From the NCBI GenBank assembly GCA_963930655.1, contig OZ005610.1, positions 19,413,001-19,477,000 on the forward strand: a stretch of 64,000 nucleotides of DNA, written 5' to 3'. A program made the position numbers and the translations under genes. This DNA is from Myrica gale (taxonomy: Eukaryota > Streptophyta > Magnoliopsida > Fagales > Myricaceae). The notes under the pieces are model-generated. The model was given only the letters and a program-made list of their open reading frames with translations. It ran no database searches and was not told where the DNA came from. Shown piece after piece: positions 34,682-47,111 of the stretch (its first letter is position 1; every line of letters starts with the position of its first letter).

Positions 34682-36900
34682 GGAATGGCATGCTGAGAAA
34701 AATGAACTTTTTGTAGATATTTGTCCTGTAAGAATGAGAACATTTACCACGAATATCTTATTTCAACAAGTTGTGAATAATTCTGTGCAAAGATTTATTA
34801 CAAGAGGGGCAAAAAGATTCTGGCACATCGCCGTCTAAATTTGAAATAGTTTGAAATGAGATTAGCTTAGTCTGATTACAAAGCAAGATAAACGTAGCTC
34901 AAAAACCAAGATAACCCCCATACCGATTTATCAGAATGTAATTGGTTTGCGTAATAAACTGCGAAGTAATAAAATAATAGGGGAAGAATCCCCATATTTG
35001 GTATGAGAGCAAAACAAAGAAGATATTGAGCACATGAGAGTGGATACAAATGACTCTCTCTCTAAAAGTTGGTGCTTGGTAGCCATCACTTATTGAGATG
35101 TGACAGTCAAAACAACTAGATCTTGGTTACATATTTTATTAAGGATCTAGAGAGAGAGAGATGTCAATAAGTTCCAGCTCTGTTGTGTCCTTATATTACA
35201 CTCCCAATAGAAGGAAAAACTGCACCCCAACATTTCTACACTTCCCATAAAGATCTCTCTCAAACCACCACTCCTAATCCTCTGAACTCTAGGAAAAGAC
35301 TTTATTATTAAAAATGTACCTGTTTGTGTCAATTTGCATGAGAAAGATGGGAAATCTTAAGATGTATTTATGGTGAACTGTTGCCTTATATCTTGACCAT
35401 TTATCTCATCTTCTAATGCTGCATCATAATTTCACTTGTTCGTCATGTAAATATTGAATGAACAAACACGAAGTATTTGCAATAAAAATCAGAAGGTAAG
35501 GCTGGGTATGGACAGTAGTCCCTAAAACCTACAAGGATCTTCTTTTGTGAAGAAAAAAATCAGAAGGTATTTCCTCAAAAGGAAAAAGGTCCACACGTCA
35601 AAAAATCAATTCCTTACACCTTCCTATTTTAGGGCCTCTTTGCAAGCTGGCGCTGGAAATCCAAATCTTAAAGATAAAGAAAGGGATACCTGGATTATTC
35701 GGATAGTAGAGGCTTTTGGTTGGCAATCCACTCCTTGTTGCTCGAGCATCTCTAGGGTCGCAACATCAACATGCTCAATTTCTACGGTCAATACTCCACA
35801 CCTATCTACCAAGAACATTGTTATATTACCACCAAGTAATAACAAAAAGATAAGGGACAAAAAGCAACAGCTATTAACATAAACGTTATGTAACTCAATA
35901 AAATCAAACCTCTTCGCAAATTCCCGGACTGTGATGCTGTTATCAAAGCTTCCGACCATATGATGATAGGCAAGTGCACTTGCCGGACAGTTCTCAAGTG
36001 GATCCAAAACCATTACTTTAACTGCCATTTTTGACGCTGCTTGACATAACATACGACCCAGTTGCCCTCCTCCCAGGACACCGACAATCATTTCCGACGG
36101 TCCATGTACGGGTACATCATCTTTCCTACAACACCAAGTATTAGATAAATCATGCATGCAATATAAAATCCATATCTTCTTTCTTCATTTCCCTCGCTTT
36201 CAACCGTAGATAAAGAAGTAGTGCACAATGAAAACGACACATTGTTAATACGTATCACAATATGGACGTTCAACTTAGTGTTGAGACCAATTATGTTGTC
36301 TTAAAAGGTGGGAAATATAGATAATAACTGGCCTAATAGAAATATCAGAGTCAACGTTTTTATTTAGCATTTCCTAAAAGCCATTCTCTTTCTTAAAGCC
36401 AATAAAGAAAAAATTGTAGTGAGCTCTTGGGTTAACTAGTAGCCAAACAGTGCCTAACGTATTCAAAGTTCCAGTATTATTAAGCAGAGGATGAATTCCC
36501 CACAGCCAAAAAGAAGTAATTCTTCGCAACAAAATTTTCAGAAAACGCTTGCAGTTTCGGAAACAAAAAAAGAAGCAATTCCGATTAAAGAGTTCCACAC
36601 TACTAATCTTTTTCCTGAGCACTGCAAGCTTACTTACCCGGGAGAGGTCTCGCGACTGTCACGCCCCGCCCGACAAGCCAAGACTGGATTAGCGTGCTTC
36701 GAACTCTGCTTGAATGCCACCAGAGAAGAAGAAGAAGCAGAAGAAAAAGAAAGAGGAGGAGGAGAAGTTTGAAGCTTTTCTTTGGTACCGTGGTCTATGG
36801 AGAGGCTCAGTGCGGTGGCTCTTAGACGCGAGGCCAAACAAGGCTTAACGCTGAAATCCGAAGCGAAGAGAGAGTCAGCGGTTGCGCATTGGCGGAGCAT
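34682..36900 (-). pseudogene. Truncated AIR carboxylase copy (exons 1-3 and part of exon 4)
   Basis: Exons 36900-36638, 36125-35910, 35801-35690 and 34725-34682 (part) match the complete gene at 8453-6207 with the same phases and lengths. The frame stays open up to the truncation, so an N-terminal half (transit peptide plus the nucleotide-binding start of PurK) could still be translated, but no PurE or most of the ATP-grasp domain. The upstream region, hence perhaps the promoter, is also copied. Many small differences: for example, 40 bp extra in the 5' UTR at 36955-37000, and a shorter polySer stretch. Confidence 0.93.
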
Positions 36901-37110
36901 TTCCCCTTTCAGAATTTGAATTCGGTCACAACTGCTGTCTCTCTCTCTCTCTCTATCTGTGATTTTCAGGTGAGGATGATAATATGGGTCGGGTTTGGTT
37001 ACTCGATGGGAAGTAGCCAACAAGGCATTGTGCTTCAAACCATAGGCAACCCTAAATCTCAACCAACCGTTCCTTTCTTTTCTGCCTTGCTTAATATTTT
37101 TTTTAAAACA

Positions 37111-39196
37111 AGAAGGATATATATCCTACAAGAGGAAAGGGTAGAAATAAATACCCTAATACAACATAAATGGTAAAATAATAAAAATAAATAAATAAAA
37201 GGAATGGAAAATAGGACCAACATAATGGTCCCGTCCTATGATCTTTGGATTAGAGACTGTCATTGATTAGTCTAGAGGGAAGAAGATCTCCACTCCATCT
37301 TTGTACACAACATAACTTCTAATTATTGTTTTTTTTTTGCCTTCCTTAAAGAATTGTCAACGTCGCAAAACTTAAACAATTGTCAACGTTGCAAAAGTCT
37401 AAATTTAAAAGAACTTGTAGAAGATTTGTTCACACAATTTTAATAAGAATTTAAGAGGTCTCCAAGAGTGATAGCTTAATATTTAGAAGGACTATTTTTT
37501 TTCTTGGACGAACCGTATTCAGTGGGTGGGCGTGAGTTCGAATCGTACTGCGTATGTCAAGTCCTTGACTTAAATGATACTTGAGTTTAGTGGCGGAACC
37601 ATAATTTTTTTTCTTAGGGTTGTTGAATAATAAAATCATATTGTTAAAAATAACATACAAAAGTAAGCAGCGGGTGACATAGTAGAGAAAAGAAGAAGTT
37701 GAAACTATATATAATTGTAAGAGGATTTTTATTTAATTTAAAAATTTATTGCTGATTTTGTTTATAAAATAATGTAAAAATGCAAAAAAGGGAACATTTT
37801 AATTTTTTTTTCTCTAAGCAAGTAATTGTCTTCCTAATTTTGCTTAAACGATAAAGGAAAAATGCAATAATAAGAACAGTTTCCATTTTTCTTGGGGTAA
37901 GTAAATGCCATAACACAATCTTTAATTATGGACAATCTTCATTTATTTGTTTTTTTACGATGATCTTCAAAAGGCTGATTTGGGGGTTGGGAATAAAAAA
38001 TTTATTAAGATTTATTGTTTTGGGCGGGGCTCCGTTAGCCTGCTATGCCACTGCTCGGGTTGTGGAGTTAGTTCAAGTATCCAGAGATTTGATATTGCGC
38101 TTCCAACCTGTGTTTTCCAACACGACCATATCCATATGAACCTTATGCATAAAGGCAAGGTGCAATGAATTTCCCTTATTACCTAAAAAACAAAAAGGAA
38201 TTTGACAGAAAAAGGAATGACAATGAAAAAAATTACAGTTCACCATCAATATAAACGGTTAAAAATAAAGCTCAATCTTAATGGTTAAATCTTTAATTGA
38301 GAGGTAAATTGAAAAGAAGCCTAATTTCTAGAGAGTCAATTACCGTGAAAGTTTGGGTGCAAAGTGTAAATGAGGCGATAGTTTAACGCTATAAAAGTGT
38401 AATTTTTATAGTAATAATTACTAATTGAATAAGGTAATCGTGTGAGTTTGTAACATCTTCAAAATTCGAATGGCCTTTGTTCTACCAAGATACGATCTCT
38501 GAACTACACCGATCCAATTCTATTATTAATGTTTTTATCTTATTTTTTGCTTTTTTTTCTAGGTAACTTGGAAAAAGGGGTTGGAGTATTCGACCCCCAG
38601 ATCAGACCCTCCCAATAGAGAGGAGGCACCAACTGAGCTACAAGCTCACTGGCTCTTACTTTTTGCTTTCACCGCAAACATTTTGAGCCCCTTTTCAATT
38701 CAATGCATCTTTCTAGCCCTAAAGATATGGTAAACTAGGGCATCAATTCAGAAGTACAAAAAAAAAGAGTCTAGGTTGCTTGTGGTTTAGCATAAAATAA
38801 GGAAAACAAAAGAATATTTTCAACTGTAAATAAGTTTTAAGAATTTATTAATTTTTCGTTCTTTAGCTAATGCCTTAAAAATGACACAACAATGAGGATT
38901 GGTCCTATTTAATAGAGTTTTTTAATCAACATATCAACATATTATAGATATTTCAAAGTAGATTTTTTTTTTTAATTTGAAGTTTATCTTATTCTCTTAG
39001 ATTTTAAATTCAAAGTAGAATAATGTGCAGAGAGGAAGTTTTATATTAGTATAAGTCTTATAGAAAAGATACCTGTTATTTAGTAATAAAGCATGACCTT
39101 TTATATTAGTATAAGTCTTATAGAAAGTTCCTTGCCCTTCATCGATAAAGAGAATATATAACTCCTGGGACGGAGTTAGGGGGCGAAGACACTCAA
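37111..39196. other. Upstream DNA of the truncated AIR carboxylase copy
   Basis: AT-rich, non-coding, largely shared with 8660-9967. About 165 bp at 37155-37320 and the 38025-38120 and 38190-38740 blocks are absent from the left copy. Confidence 0.6.
38570..38665 (-). mobile_element. tRNA-derived SINE head
   Basis: On the minus strand: CTTGTAGCTCAGTTGG (A box TAGCTCAGTTGG, 38640-38629) and then GGGTCGAATACTCC (B box region, 38596-38583). It lies within the 540-bp block absent from the left duplicate. It cannot fold as a complete tRNA, so SINE rather than tRNA gene. Confidence 0.6.
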
Positions 39197-39199
39197 ATA

Positions 39200-40370
39200 T
39201 CAACAGGATTTTTTATTTATTTATTTTTTTCATTTTGGCCCCTCAATTTTTTTTTTTGCAAATGAAATTTGGCATGAGCTACGAGAGAGGTGAAAGAGGT
39301 TTTGGCAGTAGAATGAGCCTCGTATTTATGAGCTCAAGAAAGCTTTGACCAACTTAACACAAGGTGACAACACGTACAGTAAGCAATTACTACGGTAAGA
39401 TGAAGACCTATTACCTGAATGTAGTTGTGGTAATTTACAAACCTTTGTTGAACGTTACCAACGTGACTGTGTTATACAGTTTCTTATGGGTTTACACGAT
39501 TCCTATTCCAATATGAGAGATGAAGTGATGCTGACTGAGCCTTTACCTGCTGTGAATAAAGTATTTTCATACATTCAACAGTAGGAAAGGTAAAGACAGA
39601 TGCTGTCAAATACTTATGGTATTGAATCTGTTGCTATGTTTACCCGTAAGGACACTGGTAATTTCAGAGGAAACAATCGGTATTCTGCCAATCTTAAGAA
39701 GAACAGACCATTCTGTACTTACTGTAAGATTACTGGACATTCATTGGATAACTGTTTTAAGGCAGGTAACGCAGAGGCACCAGTCTGCTCTCATTGCAAT
39801 ATGACAGGACACACTGTGGATAGGTTTTACAAACTCCATGGATACCCTCCTGGTCACAAACTGGTTAACAAAAATGGCTCATATGCGAATAAAGTGACTA
39901 GACAATCTCAAATTGACTCTGAAGAGGACAATGTAGATCCGGTTTCATTGACAAAGGGGCAATATTAAGAAATCTTGGCTTTGCTAGAAACTAAGGATCA
40001 CTCAACAGCCTCCCATTCAGCCAATCATGCTCAAACTATTTCTTATAAACTATCTAAACACTCATATGCCATGACTGGTATATCTATCTGTCTCTTTGCT
40101 TCCAACTCACTTTCACACACATCTTCATATCCCCCTTGGATCATTGACACGTTCCTTTTTAATTTACATCTACCAATTCCAAAGCATCATTTTCGGTTAA
40201 ACTCTCGAATGGAGAAATTGCTTCAGTATCACATATTGGAACTGTTCAATTGACTGATACTATGGTTTTACACGATGTGTGTGCCATCTTTTACTTTCAA
40301 TTTGCTATCTACTCGAAAACTCTCAACAATTACATTGATGACTTGTTTTCTTACCTAATGAATTGGTGTT
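39200..40370 (+). pseudogene. Ty1/copia gag-protease remnant (right copy)
   Basis: After a degenerate gag core (LPECSCGNL, QRDCVIQFLMGLH near 39410-39500) come LTEPLPAVNKVFSYIQ (39535) and an open stretch 39600-39968 with two CCHC-type zinc knuckles: CTYCKITGHSLDNC and CSHCNMTGHTVDRF (the last Cys is replaced), then YKLHGYPPGHK. Around 40135 PPWIIDT marks the start of the aspartic protease, with the catalytic Gly-Ala lost; NGEIASVSHIGT and LTDTMVLHDVC follow in another frame. Dead element without RT or LTRs in view. Confidence 0.85.
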
Positions 40371-41262
40371 TAGAGAGCGTCACTCAAGTGTTTTTTAACA
40401 TTCAACATTGCACCCAGCGGGTCTGTTCTGTTTGCAAGGAGCGGCTTTGTGGAACTCCAACAATCCCTCCCTCACAATGACGCTCCAGCGACTCAAACTC
40501 ATGACCTCTTAGCTCTTATACCACTTGTCGGACCGTTGAGTTGTCATTTCTCCCAAATCTAATTCGTGTAAAGAGAGAGCTACTCAAATCTTTTATGGCA
40601 TTCGACATCATACCCATCATACTTGTTCTAAGAGCATTCCCAGAGAGCAGCATTACAGAACTCCAACAAAAGGTTTTTATGTTTTTTCAACATAGGAAAC
40701 AACTTTGTGATTTTAACCGTTGAGAAGTCAATCTTCAAAGAGTATGTATATTTGCTGGAAATCAGTATCTTACTTTCCAAGAGGCGATACAAATAAAACT
40801 CACGTAATTCCTTGATAATTGGCTGCTTACTTCATCTTTCATGATTAATATATGAGTTATGGTTTGCAGTTGCTGAGTTGCATACAAAAGTAACTTCATG
40901 GGCTAGTGCTTTTCACATTTTCTTTTTTGATAGATGAAACCGAACCTTTTTAAACTAATTCGTTACAAGAGGTCGCAGTCCTTTCTTAGGTCTTGACTCT
41001 GTTGGCTCAATGATTTGGTTGTATTTCACAGATCAAGCTTAGTGTTGAAATACATTTCTGGAAGCTGCCACCTAAGAGTATGGGACAATATAAAACATCT
41101 GGCATATTATTTTCCATCATAGCAAACAACCTTATATTTCTTGATACACTTAACTCTTTGTTTTGAGTATATAATTCAATATGACGGCATCTATCTATCT
41201 ACTTGCACGAAATTTTTCACTCTGAGTTGCTATATTAAATGTTTAATATTATCAATACAGGC
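40371..41262. other. Non-coding stretch between the copia remnant and the LTR element
   Basis: AT-rich, no recognisable gene. GAGTTGTCATTTCTCC and similar at 40490-40560 have the look of retroelement-derived sequence, but I could not assign them. Confidence 0.4.
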
Positions 41263-41267
41263 AAAAC

Positions 41268-42239
41268 TAAAAAATCTGTTTCCGAGAGGGGGTGAATAGA
41301 TGTTGCTACTTTCTTTTTCGATGAATAGATAAATTTAAAACAAGTTCTAAATTAGTTTTGTCTATATAAAAGTATTAAACAATTAACACATATCAAGCAC
41401 AAATAAAAAATCAATCACACGTCAGGACAAGATATTTGATGACGAAGTGAAAAACCTTATCAAACAAAAAAACCACTCCTGGCAAGCAGCTGCAAAAAAT
41501 TCACTAGAAGATATGGGCAATATCCAGTTTCTTGACTCTGACTACCCCGAACTAATAATCTAGGTAATCCAACATAGACCTGCTCCCTTGCGGTTAACCC
41601 TCAACCTTCTGAGGTTCTTCTTGTAAATCTCTTCAACACTGGTAACTCCAGCTGCCAATCTCCTTAAGCTCTCTGAAGACTTCTCATAGGAGGTTGATTT
41701 CAATTGTGATTGAGATGGTTGATGTAGGAGAGAGAAAATATAAACACTTTAAGTGCAAATGTATCAAATGATTTTTCTCTTAAGCATGAGACGCAAAGGA
41801 AGGATGAAATAACTTGGGTAAAGATTTTGGATGTTTTTCTCATGGTTTAAAAAGAAAAAAAATAAGGAAATTAAAATCAGGGGAATTTCGCTTGAGAAAA
41901 GATCGAGCGAAGGTCGGGCGAAACTCTTTGTGTAAAAAAGCACATATTTCGCTCGAGCCAAAATCAGGTGAAGATCAAGCGAAATCATATTCTTGAGATA
42001 AACTTGAGAGATTTTAAGAACGGATTACACTTTGCAAATTTGAACTCCTCTTTTGAAATTTGAACACCCTTTATCCTTATCTTAGTGATTCAAATACTTC
42101 CCAATTCTAATATGCCTAATTCAAATGCTTTTCAATCCTAATCTTCTTAGGAGACTTCTCGAATACTTAAACAAACTCTTTTCTAAATAATTCAAATTAC
42201 AATTTAATTTTGAAACGGAATTTGTCAATAACATTAACA
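41268..42239 (-). repeat. 3' LTR of the copia element
   Basis: About 972 bp; direct repeat of 45467-46404. Contains the same CTCGAGC/AAGATCGAGCGAA sequence blocks and a similar GAGAGATTTTAAGAACG stretch. Confidence 0.88.
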
Positions 42240-43950
42240 AACTCACATTTTGACAATTCCGTGAGAAAACCTATACATTAAGTTAGGAAAAGAAAAAATT
42301 GATAAAGACCCTTGCCAATCACCAAGACATGAACCTGTTTACAATTTTGACCCAACCTTAAAAGCTAGACTAAAGTGTTCAAGAGTCTTTGAAAGTAAAC
42401 CTGTTTCCTGAAACAATAATTCTCAAACAACCAATTGAAAATTATGGGAAACATACAAAGAATTAATTGAAATGATGAAATATAATAGAAAGACAAAGAA
42501 TTCATGGAAATAGTGAAATAGAATAGAATTTGAGAGTATTTACTCCCCCATAATCAATTCTCCTTTTTTTTTTGTCACAAATGGTCAAAGAGAAATCATG
42601 ATCTCAGAACAATAAAAGATAATAGTCAAATGAAGAACTATGACAATATAAAAAAACGATCACAGTGAAAGACAGTCAAAATCATTGGACTTAGAGACAT
42701 ACAAGTGAACTCTCAATAGCATGTAAGACAATATAAAAACACCTTATATACACAGATATCCATAATCATCGATTTTATGTCACACGTCTCTATTTGGTTT
42801 TAGAGATTTGATCAAAAGATTATCAAAAAGCAAATGTGTGTGATTAAACAAAATATAATCCAAGAGACTTAAAGCCTTAAATTTGTGAGCAGGATCAAGG
42901 CCAACAAATGAAACCACTTGTAAGAGGGAACAAAACCAAAGAATGAAAGTCAAACCCGATGCTACTAGGACCTGAAAAATTATTGTGATGCTTTCCCTAA
43001 ACTTGTAAGCCCTTTTGCTTCGTCTTCTCTTTTCTTTTGTTTCTGCTTCGCTTTTTTTTTTATTGAGAAGGATTTACTCTTTTGAGTACTATAATTTTTT
43101 TATGATAATTTCTTTCTTGAGGGACTAAAAATAAGGTCGTCTAGTTAGGGGTCAATTCGAACTAAGGTAAATGAACCCAAACACTTGTGATTGCCCCCCA
43201 CATCTCACACATGTGGTCAAGTCTTATTCAATTATATATTATGTGCTTTGTGATTGATTATACCAAAAGACAATTAAAAATCATTTTAGCTAACACCAAG
43301 AAGAGACATAAGGCATTACTATCAAATCTTATATCAATCTAGACACAAGTTGATCAAATATTAAAAAATACATGCATGAGAATCAAAACAATGTCAATTA
43401 GTCCAATGTGTTAACAAAACACACACAAAAGAACAATTTGTTTTTGTTTTTTTAATAACAGTTTTTAAACAAAATTCCAAAATCATGACAAATCAAACAA
43501 ATAAAAATATGTCCCTTCGGGGACATCCGATAAAAAAATATGAAAATAAAAATAAATGCAATATACTCTAATGCATGCAAGAACAAAAATACTCTGGGAG
43601 CAGAACACATACCAATAGTTTTCCTGTCGGTTAATGGATTTTCATCCTTTTTCACCCAAATCTTCTTGGTGAAAATACGTTTAGTCAAGTACTTGAATTT
43701 TTCGTTAATCAACTTTGTATGCTAAGTTAGAGCTCTGACTTGATTCACAAGATCCATATGTTCAGTGTTGTAGAAAGGGTTAGCATGTGTGTGCTCTTGT
43801 GTTCTTAATTTAAAGCAGTTAGGTCTAATATGCCCTAACTTACCACAAAATGACAAGTAGGAACAAACCTACGCAAAGAGTGTGCTCTTTGTGGAATAAC
43901 ATGAGAATGAGTATTCATAGACTTGGAAATTATGGGTTGTTTATCTTTAC

Positions 43951-45320
43951 TTACCTGTTTCTGAGGAGGAATATTTGCTTGCTTAATTGGCATAGTCCAG
44001 AAACAAACACTGTCTTTGAGGATGAAGCGATATTTGACTCGTCAAAGCCCAATCCTCTTCTATTTCCAGTAGGAACTCCAAGATGCAGTATGTGGTCAAG
44101 ATTCTTTGTTCCATTGGAGAATTGTTTTAATTGTGCATTGGATTTCTCCAGTTCATTTATCACATTCTCGACCTGATGCTCAAGTGTTGCATTCTTCTTT
44201 TTGACGTTCTCAAGTTTGGCAATGAGCTTGTCTTTCTCAAGCTGAACCTCGTGAAAATTCGTAAGGGTTGCTTTGCTTACCTTGTGTAGTTTTAGGCTTT
44301 CCGCAAATAGCTGGTTATAAGTCTCTTGTAAGCTTTCTTCAGCCTCAGACTCATCCTTTGATGTCTCATGGAAATCACAACTGTCAATAGAAGATACAAA
44401 AGACACCAAATTTACCTTTATATCAGATGAGAAATATTCTCTATCACTGTTTGAACTTGATTCATCATTACTCAGCATTGCGTTCATGGCTTTTCCCTTG
44501 GACTTAAGATAATTTGGACATTCTGGCCGAACGTGTCCAAATCCTTGACATTCAAAACACTGAGTTTTAGAATCATGCTTATCTCTTATCTCTTTTCTAT
44601 AACTGTTGGAGCTCCCCTGATGCTTTTCAGCACTCTTGTTGAATTTTCCTTTAATACCCTTGGATTTGAATAATTTTCTGAAATTTTTAATAAAAGTATC
44701 GAACTGCTCATCATCCAATGTTTCATCATCATCATCCTCGGAGACTCATCCTCTTTACTGGATTTAAGTGCAATTGACTTGTTGTTTTTCGGTTGAGGTA
44801 ACGTCAATTCATAAGTCTGCAGGGAGCCAACTAACTGCTCAATCTTCATCTTTGTAAGATCTTTTCTTTCCTCTATTGCAGTAACCTTATTTCTGAATCT
44901 TTCTGGAAGAGATCTCATAACTTTTCGAACAACTCTACTTTCTAGAATTTTTTCACCCAAGATGAAACTTGAATTTACAATATCATTTAACTTCGCGTAT
45001 TCATCAAAAGTCTCATCATCCTTCATGTAGATTTCTTCAAACTTTGTTGTCAACATTTGAAGCTTTGAATTTTTCATTGTAATTGTTCCCTTATGTGTTG
45101 TTTCCAAAAATTTTCATGCATCAAAAGTTATCTCACACATAAAAACACGTTTAAATTCTTCAGGAGAAATAGACATAAATATAGCATTAAGACCTTTGCT
45201 ATTATAAGTACTTTCATTTACTTCTTCTTTAGACCATGTGCTTATATTTTTAGTAAGTATCAATCCCATTGACATCAGTAGATGGAATTTTCCATCCTCT
45301 ACTACAAGAAATCTAAACAC
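43951..45320 (-). pseudogene. gag of the copia element, broken
   Basis: Three reading-frame blocks on the minus strand: 45320-45114 (SKGLNAIFMSISPEEFKRVF), 45107-44586 (NSKLQMLTTKFEEIYMKDDE, LESRVVRKVMRSLPERFR, EELTL-type QTYELTLPQPK) and 44718-43951 (CCHC knuckle CFECQGFGHVRPECPNY, then coiled-coil LEKDKLIAKLENVKKKNAT). This is the UBN2-type copia gag layout. Stop or frameshift junctions near 45110 and 44700 make it non-functional as it stands. Confidence 0.88.
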
Positions 45321-45466
45321 GTTCGTCCATTGATTTTAAAAACGCTCTCATACGAATTTTCCAATAAGCATAGTTGCTTCTTTTAAAATATGGAGGCACA
45401 AACAATGACTGACTGTAATACATCTAGACGAAGGGTCAATGAACGAGATCAGACTCTGATACTAAT

Positions 45467-46404
45467 TGAAGAATCTGTTTCAGACCCTAAAGAACACCTA
45501 AAGGGGGGTTGAATAGGTGTTGCTACTTTCTTTTTCGATGAATAAACAAATTTTCTAAATTAGTCTTGTCTAGATCTGAAAGTATTAAACAATTAACACA
45601 TATCAAGCACAAATAAAAAATCAATCACACGTCAGGACAAGATATTTGATGACGAAGTCGACAACGTTATCAAAGGAAAAACTACTTTGGGCTATCAGCT
45701 ACCAAAAATTCACTAGAAGATAAACCTTACATTGATGACTTAGACACGGGTAATATCTAGTTGCTTGACTCTGACTACCCCAAAGTAATAATCTAGGTAA
45801 TCCAACCTAGACCCGCTCCCTCTTGCTGTTAACCCTCAGCCTTATGAGGTTCTTCTTGTAAATCTCTTCAACACCGGTAACTCCGGCTGCCAATCTCCTT
45901 AAGCTCTCTAAAGACTTCTCATAGGAGGTTGATTTCAATTGTGATTGAGATGGTTGATGTAGGAGAGAGAAATATAAACACTTTAGGTGCAAATGTATTA
46001 AAGGATTTTTCTCTCAAGCATGAGACGCCAATGATGAAATAACTTGGGTAAAGATCTTGGATGTTTTTCTCACGGTTTAAAAAGAAAAAGATAAGGAAAT
46101 TCAAATCAGAGGTATTTCGCTCGATCCAAGATCAGACGAAGATCAAGCGAAATCATATTCCGGAGATAAACTTGAGAGATTTTAGGAACATATCACACTT
46201 TGCGAATTTGAACTCTTTCAAATTCAAATGCCCTTCATCCTTATCTTAGTGATTCAAATGCTTTCCAATTCTAACATGCATAATTCAAATGCTTTTCAAT
46301 CTTAATCTTCTCAGGAGACATCCTGAACACTTAAATAAACTCTTACCTAAATAATTTAAATTACAATTCAAATTTTGAAACAAAATCTGTCAATAACATT
46401 AACA
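45467..46404 (-). repeat. 5' LTR of the copia element
   Basis: About 938 bp, TGAAG...TTAACA on +, next to the primer-binding site. The minus-strand promoter of the element should lie here. Confidence 0.9.
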
Positions 46405-46534
46405 AAAACAAAATTGAAAGTTGAATAGACCCTACAACATTTCTTGTATGATGCATCTCTCTCTACTAACAAAAACAAAATTGAAAGTTGTATAGACCCT
46501 ACAACATTTCTTGTATGATGTATCTCTCTCTACT
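46401..46534. repeat. 67-bp tandem duplication
   Basis: AACAAAAACAAAATTGAAAG...CTCTCTCTACT occurs twice, at 46401-46467 and 46468-46534, with three base changes. The left segmental copy (10972 on) has one unit. The start of unit 1 overlaps the LTR end and its target duplication. Confidence 0.85.
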
Positions 46535-47023
46535 AATTAGACCGTCCAATTCAAGCGGCGAATTAAAGATCTCAATCGGCTAAAAGCAACTACTTGCTCA
46601 TTCAATCATAGGAGCTTTCAAGGAGTTTAGCTTGCCGAGTGACTCCAATCCAGCAAAAGGCTGAGCATTCCTCTCCCTTCTTAGTTACAAAAGTGGTGCC
46701 TCTGTGCTTTCCAAAAAACTCATGGGTCAACATAAGGTGCACGCCACACATTGAACCCCAAAAAAAGTTCTTACTTAAGCCAGCAGTCCAAGCGAAAGAA
46801 GCAAACTTCCTTTGAACTTTAGTTTGCCAAATGCTCTTCCATGAAAATTGCACTCTACTAGATCCTCCAGTCAGTGCCCCTATGATAATCTTGAAACATG
46901 TTCTCCTCGGTATGTTCTCTCTTCTACCGAGTGGGACCCGTCTGTTCTTCTCGAACATCATGATGTCCAGGCATGGATAAATGAGGTTTTTTTTTCTCTT
47001 GCCCCTAGAAATAACAAATTCTT
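46535..47023 (-). pseudogene. LINE zf-RVT remnant, right copy
   Basis: Open on the minus strand from 46961 to 46602 (119 aa): WKSIWQTKVQRKFASFAWTA is the conserved part of the RT-associated zinc-binding domain of plant LINEs; the zinc ligands themselves are partly lost. Uninterrupted counterpart of 10972-11536. Confidence 0.65.
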
Positions 47024-47111
47024 ACAAACGCAGATGAGAATATTTAGCTAGTACAATCAAAGCACATAGGTTGATGAGGTGAAATATCAAGTTGCTCGCT
47101 AAAATTGTTTC

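Larger units (their letters stand above)
41268..46404 (-). mobile_element. Complete non-autonomous Ty1/copia LTR retrotransposon (SIRE/Maximus-like gag), 5.1 kb
   Basis: Two direct LTRs: 41268-42239 and 45467-46404, each ending CATTAACA on the + strand. The primer-binding site complement (ACTCTGATACTA, a mutated Met-tRNA site) abuts the upper LTR at 45452-45464. The 5-bp target duplication AAAAC is seen at 41263-41267 and 46405-46409. The only coding is gag on the minus strand. Integrase and RT/RNase H are absent: 42240-43950 is non-coding, so the element depends on another for mobility. The lower LTR has lost its terminal TG (TA). LTRs differ by substitutions and small indels, so the insertion is not very recent. 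Confidence 0.9.
34682..47022. repeat. Right copy of a direct segmental duplication (partner 6207-11536)
   Basis: Collinear with 6207-11536: AIR carboxylase exons 4-1, upstream DNA, copia gag remnant and the LINE zf-RVT piece. Extra here: about 90 bp at 38025-38120, about 540 bp at 38190-38740 (including a SINE), and the interval 39519-46467 with copia protease and a full LTR element. Missing here: the 641-bp MITE at 9968-10608. Confidence 0.9.

Noticed and set aside
38570-38665. Genuine tRNA gene
   Set aside because: A and B boxes are present, but acceptor and anticodon stems do not pair; SINE head is better.
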